Of a stretch of DNA of 64,000 nt, positions 58,331 through 64,000 are shown in pieces; positions within the stretch are counted from its first letter, which is position 1, and each line of letters begins with the position of its first letter. The stretch is from Bacillota bacterium (GTDB lineage Bacteria; Bacillota; Clostridia; Lachnospirales; Lachnospiraceae), in contig JAEWCQ010000011.1 in the NCBI GenBank assembly GCA_023390555.1, positions 1-64,000 of the forward strand. The letters run 5' to 3'. Below the pieces are notes generated by a model. The model saw nothing but the letters and a program-made list of their open reading frames with translations, had not been told where the DNA came from and did not search any database. A program made the translations under genes and the position numbers.

Positions 58331-58354
58331 AACTGCCATAGAAAGGAAGAAATT

Positions 58355-59173
58355 ATGGATAAAATTAAGATAGAGAACCTGGAAGTATTTGCAAATCACG
58401 GGGTATTTCCGGAAGAGACAAAGCTCGGTCAGAAATTTCTGCTGAATATCACGCTGTATGTGAATACAAGATATGCCGGGAAAACAGATGAGCTGCTTCG
58501 TTCTGTGCATTATGGTGAGGTGAGTCATTTTGCAGTCCGGTTTTTAAAAGAACATACGTACAAACTGATCGAAGCTGCTGCTGAGCATCTGGCGGAAGCA
58601 ATCCTTCTTGAATTTTCACTGGTGGAAAAAGTGACCATTTTTTTGAAAAAACCTTGGGCACCGATCGGACTGCCGTTAGAAAGTGTCGGTGTTGAAATCA
58701 CGCGGAGCTGGAGTACGGTCTATCTGTCCTTTGGTTCGAATATGGGAGATAAGGAAGCTCATATCCGTCAGGGGATTTTAGAACTTTCCGCCTTTGCGGA
58801 CTGCCGGATCGAGAAAGTATCGAAGCTTTTTGTGACAAAACCTTACGGAATGACCGAACAGGATGATTTTGTAAACGGGTGTCTGCAGATGCGTACGCTG
58901 TGTACACCGGAGGAATTGCTGGAACGGATCCATGAAGTTGAACAGCATGCAAACCGGGAACGGAACATACACTGGGGTCCGAGAACGCTGGATCTGGACA
59001 TCCTGTTCTATGAGGATCGAATGATCCGGACAGAGAAACTCATTATTCCCCACGCAGATATGATTCATCGGAGTTTTGTACTGGAGCCTCTGTGTGAAAT
59101 CGCTCCGTATTTTCTGCATCCCGTATATCGAAAGACAATTTGTGAACTGCTGCAGGAGCTGAATGGGAAATAA
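58355..59173 (+). CDS. folBK: Dihydroneopterin aldolase / HPPK fusion
   Basis: A 272-residue bifunctional enzyme. Residues 1-118 are FolB: IENLEVFANHGVFPEETKLG with the catalytic Lys and His region. Residues 119-272 are FolK: YLSFGSNMGDKEAHI, FVTKPYGMTEQDDFVN, and RWGPR-like HWGPRTLDLDILFY with the signature for pterin binding. FolB makes 6-hydroxymethyl-dihydropterin and FolK phosphorylates it. Fused FolB-FolK is common in clostridia. AAAGGAAG precedes the ATG. Confidence 0.93.
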   Translation: MDKIKIENLEVFANHGVFPEETKLGQKFLLNITLYVNTRYAGKTDELLRSVHYGEVSHFAVRFLKEHTYKLIEAAAEHLAEAILLEFSLVEKVTIFLKKPWAPIGLPLESVGVEITRSWSTVYLSFGSNMGDKEAHIRQGILELSAFADCRIEKVSKLFVTKPYGMTEQDDFVNGCLQMRTLCTPEELLERIHEVEQHANRERNIHWGPRTLDLDILFYEDRMIRTEKLIIPHADMIHRSFVLEPLCEIAPYFLHPVYRKTICELLQELNGK

Positions 59174-59227
59174 CTGTGTAAGGACAATCGTTGCTGGCCT
59201 ATCGAAGAATGGAAGGAAGAAGTGAAT

Positions 59228-59878
59228 ATGAAAACAGTTTTATTTGATTTGGATGGAACACTGATTAATTCCGCACTCGGCATAACGACCTCTACCCGTT
59301 ATGCACTGCGGGCCTTTGGAATAGAAGAACCGGATCTGGACAATCTCAGATGCTTTATCGGACCACCGCTCGCGGACTCTTTTCAGCGCTATTACGATTT
59401 TTCTCCGGAAAAAGCGAGGCAGGCAGTAGAAAAATACCGAGAACGCTATAATGTAAAAGGGATCTTTGAATGTGAATTATATCAGGATGTGGAAACGGTG
59501 TTAAAACGCCTGCGGGAAAGCGGATACCGTATCGCAATGGCTTCCTCCAAGCCGGAAGTATCCTGCAAACGAATTTTGGAACATTTTGAGATCGCGGATT
59601 ATTTTGATGAGATTACAGGTGCCACTTTGGATGGAAGCAGAGACAGTAAACTGGAGGTACTTCAGGAGGTTGTTCGGAGGCTGTCAATTTCCTGTATGGA
59701 AGATGCGCTGCTGGTCGGGGACACATGCTTTGATGTACAGGGAGCCAAAGAAGCCGGTATGAAGTGTCTGGGTGTATCCTATGGATTCGGAACCAGGGAA
59801 GACCTGCTGGAAAACGGTGCAATCGCCGTATGCGGAAGCATGAAAGAGGTGGGTGATTACATTGCTGCACGATTCTAG
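59228..59878 (+). CDS. HAD-superfamily phosphatase, phosphoglycolate-phosphatase-like
   Basis: A 216-residue HAD hydrolase. Motif I is VLFDLDGTLINS with the nucleophile and acid Asp; motif II Ser lies in IAMASSKPEV; motif III is K in SRDSKLEV; motif IV is LVGDTCFDVQGAKEAG. The all-helical cap places it in the Gph/PpaX subfamily. ATG 59228 follows GGAAGGAAG; the GTG at 59222 is less likely. It starts 54 bases after folBK. Its natural substrate is not clear. The end overlaps the CPBP gene by 26 bases. Confidence 0.85.
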   Translation: MKTVLFDLDGTLINSALGITTSTRYALRAFGIEEPDLDNLRCFIGPPLADSFQRYYDFSPEKARQAVEKYRERYNVKGIFECELYQDVETVLKRLRESGYRIAMASSKPEVSCKRILEHFEIADYFDEITGATLDGSRDSKLEVLQEVVRRLSISCMEDALLVGDTCFDVQGAKEAGMKCLGVSYGFGTREDLLENGAIAVCGSMKEVGDYIAARF

Positions 59879-60602
59879 AATTTCCCGCCTTTGGAATATT
59901 CTATATCCCGTTGTCCTGTATTTTCTCCTGTCGAATACCGTAATATTTCTTCTGAATGCGCTCTGGAAGCAGACCGATGAAAATTATCTGATTCGTTACA
60001 GTATAGCAACAATGATTTCACTTCCGGTCGTTTTTTCTTTTTACCGGAGGCAGGAACAAAAGAAGACCGGTATAGGGACATTTGTCCTTGCGGCTGTCTG
60101 TGGAATGGCATTTGCGGTTGCCCTGAACAATCTGATTGCGTATTCGCCGCTGATATCCCATTCTGCATCTTACCGTGAGATTTCGGCATCTCTTTATGGG
60201 AATACGATCCTACTTGAGATTTTTGCCACCTGTTTGCTGGCTCCTCTGCTGGAGGAGACGCTGTACCGTGGTGTGGTATATACCCGACTCCGTGAGTGGT
60301 TTGGAACGGGTCCAGCGATGGTGCTGTCGGCACTTTTGTTTGGATTGATGCATTTTAATATCGTACAATTGATTTATGCAGGAATTTTTGGATTGCTTCT
60401 GGCATTTGTAATGGAAAAATACGGACTGCGTGCGGCAGTTCTTACACATGCGGCCGGGAATCTGATCTGTATTCTTCGAAGTGAGACAGATCTTCATTTA
60501 CTGCTTGACAGAAGCGGAACAGTCATGCTGGTAGAAACCGGGCTCGCAGTTCTCCTTACCGGACTTAGTCTCTGGGGATTGATACATAAGAAAATAATCT
60601 AA
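59853..60602 (+). CDS. CPBP family intramembrane metalloprotease
   Basis: A 249-residue membrane protein with the CPBP (Abi) signature: LEETLYRGVVYTRLREWFG (E-E-x-x-x-R), then FGLMHFN and LTHAAGN with the metal-binding His and Asn residues. About seven helices. Members process proteins or help maintain immunity to bacteriocins; the role here is unknown. GTG 59853 with GAGG just upstream overlaps the preceding stop, so translation is coupled. Confidence 0.85.
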   Translation: MITLLHDSRISRLWNILYPVVLYFLLSNTVIFLLNALWKQTDENYLIRYSIATMISLPVVFSFYRRQEQKKTGIGTFVLAAVCGMAFAVALNNLIAYSPLISHSASYREISASLYGNTILLEIFATCLLAPLLEETLYRGVVYTRLREWFGTGPAMVLSALLFGLMHFNIVQLIYAGIFGLLLAFVMEKYGLRAAVLTHAAGNLICILRSETDLHLLLDRSGTVMLVETGLAVLLTGLSLWGLIHKKII

Positions 60603-60951
60603 ATATGTCATTGAAAATGATTAAAAAGTGCCATATTACGTATTTCATGTAAGTATTGAAATTGCGCGGACAATTCTGAAACAAGTAGAATATGCTGGAA
60701 GAAACAGAAAAAATTTTTTCCATATTTTTAATTGGGACCGAAGAAAGATGTTTGAATTGACATCTTTTTTTCACGCAATTACAGTATATATAAACACAAT
60801 TTCAGCATATATCGCCAAATAGACGAATTATTAGACAATTTAGAAAAGAAATGGTATTTACAATAAAAAAAAACAGAGGTATGATTAGTCTAGTATAGAA
60901 ATAGCCATATATTCGGCAATATTTGACAATTTAGTTAGAAAGGAAGAAACA
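60603..60951 (+). other. Intergenic region of 349 bp before gltB
   Basis: AT-rich, no credible coding sequence. It carries one good promoter (60857-60885) and a second possible one (TTGACA at 60757-60762 with TACAGT at 60780-60785, spacing 17). No strong terminator for the preceding gene was seen. Confidence 0.6.
60857..60885 (+). promoter_or_regulatory. Promoter of gltB
   Basis: TTTACA at 60857-60862 and TATGAT at 60880-60885 with exactly 17 bases between, 66 bases before the gltB start. Confidence 0.7.

Positions 60952-64000
<3,049 letters not shown>

Overview
The window looks like a chromosomal stretch of a strictly anaerobic Firmicute, most likely a Lachnospiraceae-type gut clostridium. 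This is inferred from gene families and not from a marker gene: two feoA genes with feoB, a FeoB-associated Cys-rich protein, DUF2325 and DUF6110 proteins, three clostridial Csp-like subtilases, two ECF sigma/RsiV pairs, fused folB-folK, and purine-rich ribosome binding sites. I see no rRNA, tRNA, IS element, prophage or CRISPR array.

Region 1 (1-25011, all + strand) is the unusual part. It is a long, tightly packed, translationally coupled run that looks like an uncharacterised small-molecule pathway. It starts with the 3' part of a phytoene-desaturase-like FAD enzyme and an Sfp-type phosphopantetheinyl transferase. After a 396-bp gap come a GNAT acetyltransferase and a PRPP synthetase. Then follow two radical SAM/SPASM enzymes, an aldo/keto reductase, a flavodoxin-like reductase, an RlmN/Cfr-like protein with an atypical CX3CX3C motif, a guanylate-kinase-like protein, two U32 proteins resembling UbiV and UbiU, an HD hydrolase, an HPr-kinase-like/CYTH fusion, a nucleotidyltransferase, a stand-alone amino acid:carrier-protein ligase, its carrier protein, a BtrH-like protein, an ABC-2 exporter (ATPase and two permeases), a SufS-like desulfurase, a SufU-like/nucleotidyltransferase fusion and a mannose-1-phosphate guanylyltransferase. 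My inference is that an amino acid is loaded on the carrier, passed to an acceptor built or modified by radical SAM and U32 chemistry, and the product exported. The product cannot be read from sequence.

Region 2 (25054-33870) is metal homeostasis: a DedA protein on the minus strand, feoA-feoA-feoB, a divergent Fur-family regulator, a FeoB-associated/HMA fusion, ferritin, a 26-residue membrane peptide, a DUF6110 protein, a P-type metal ATPase with a variant TM motif, and a DUF2325 protein. The palindrome GTTAG-N6-CTAAC (or a near copy) lies at three promoter or leader positions here and is a candidate metal-responsive operator.

Region 3 (33889-42610) is cell-envelope stress and surface: ECF sigma/RsiV pair 1, an XRE-TPR regulator, ECF sigma/RsiV pair 2, and a 1398-residue sortase-anchored adhesin with five Thr-rich repeats and five CnaB repeats.

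Region 4 (42607-50750) holds three tandem Csp-like subtilases and a YczE-type membrane protein, flanked on both sides by minus-strand, leaderless sugar-binding-protein paralogues that have no transporter genes.

Region 5 (50878-64000) is housekeeping: a type IIA topoisomerase pair, a folate operon (folC, folE, HD hydrolase, folP, folBK), a HAD phosphatase, a CPBP membrane protease, and the 5' part of gltB running off the window end.
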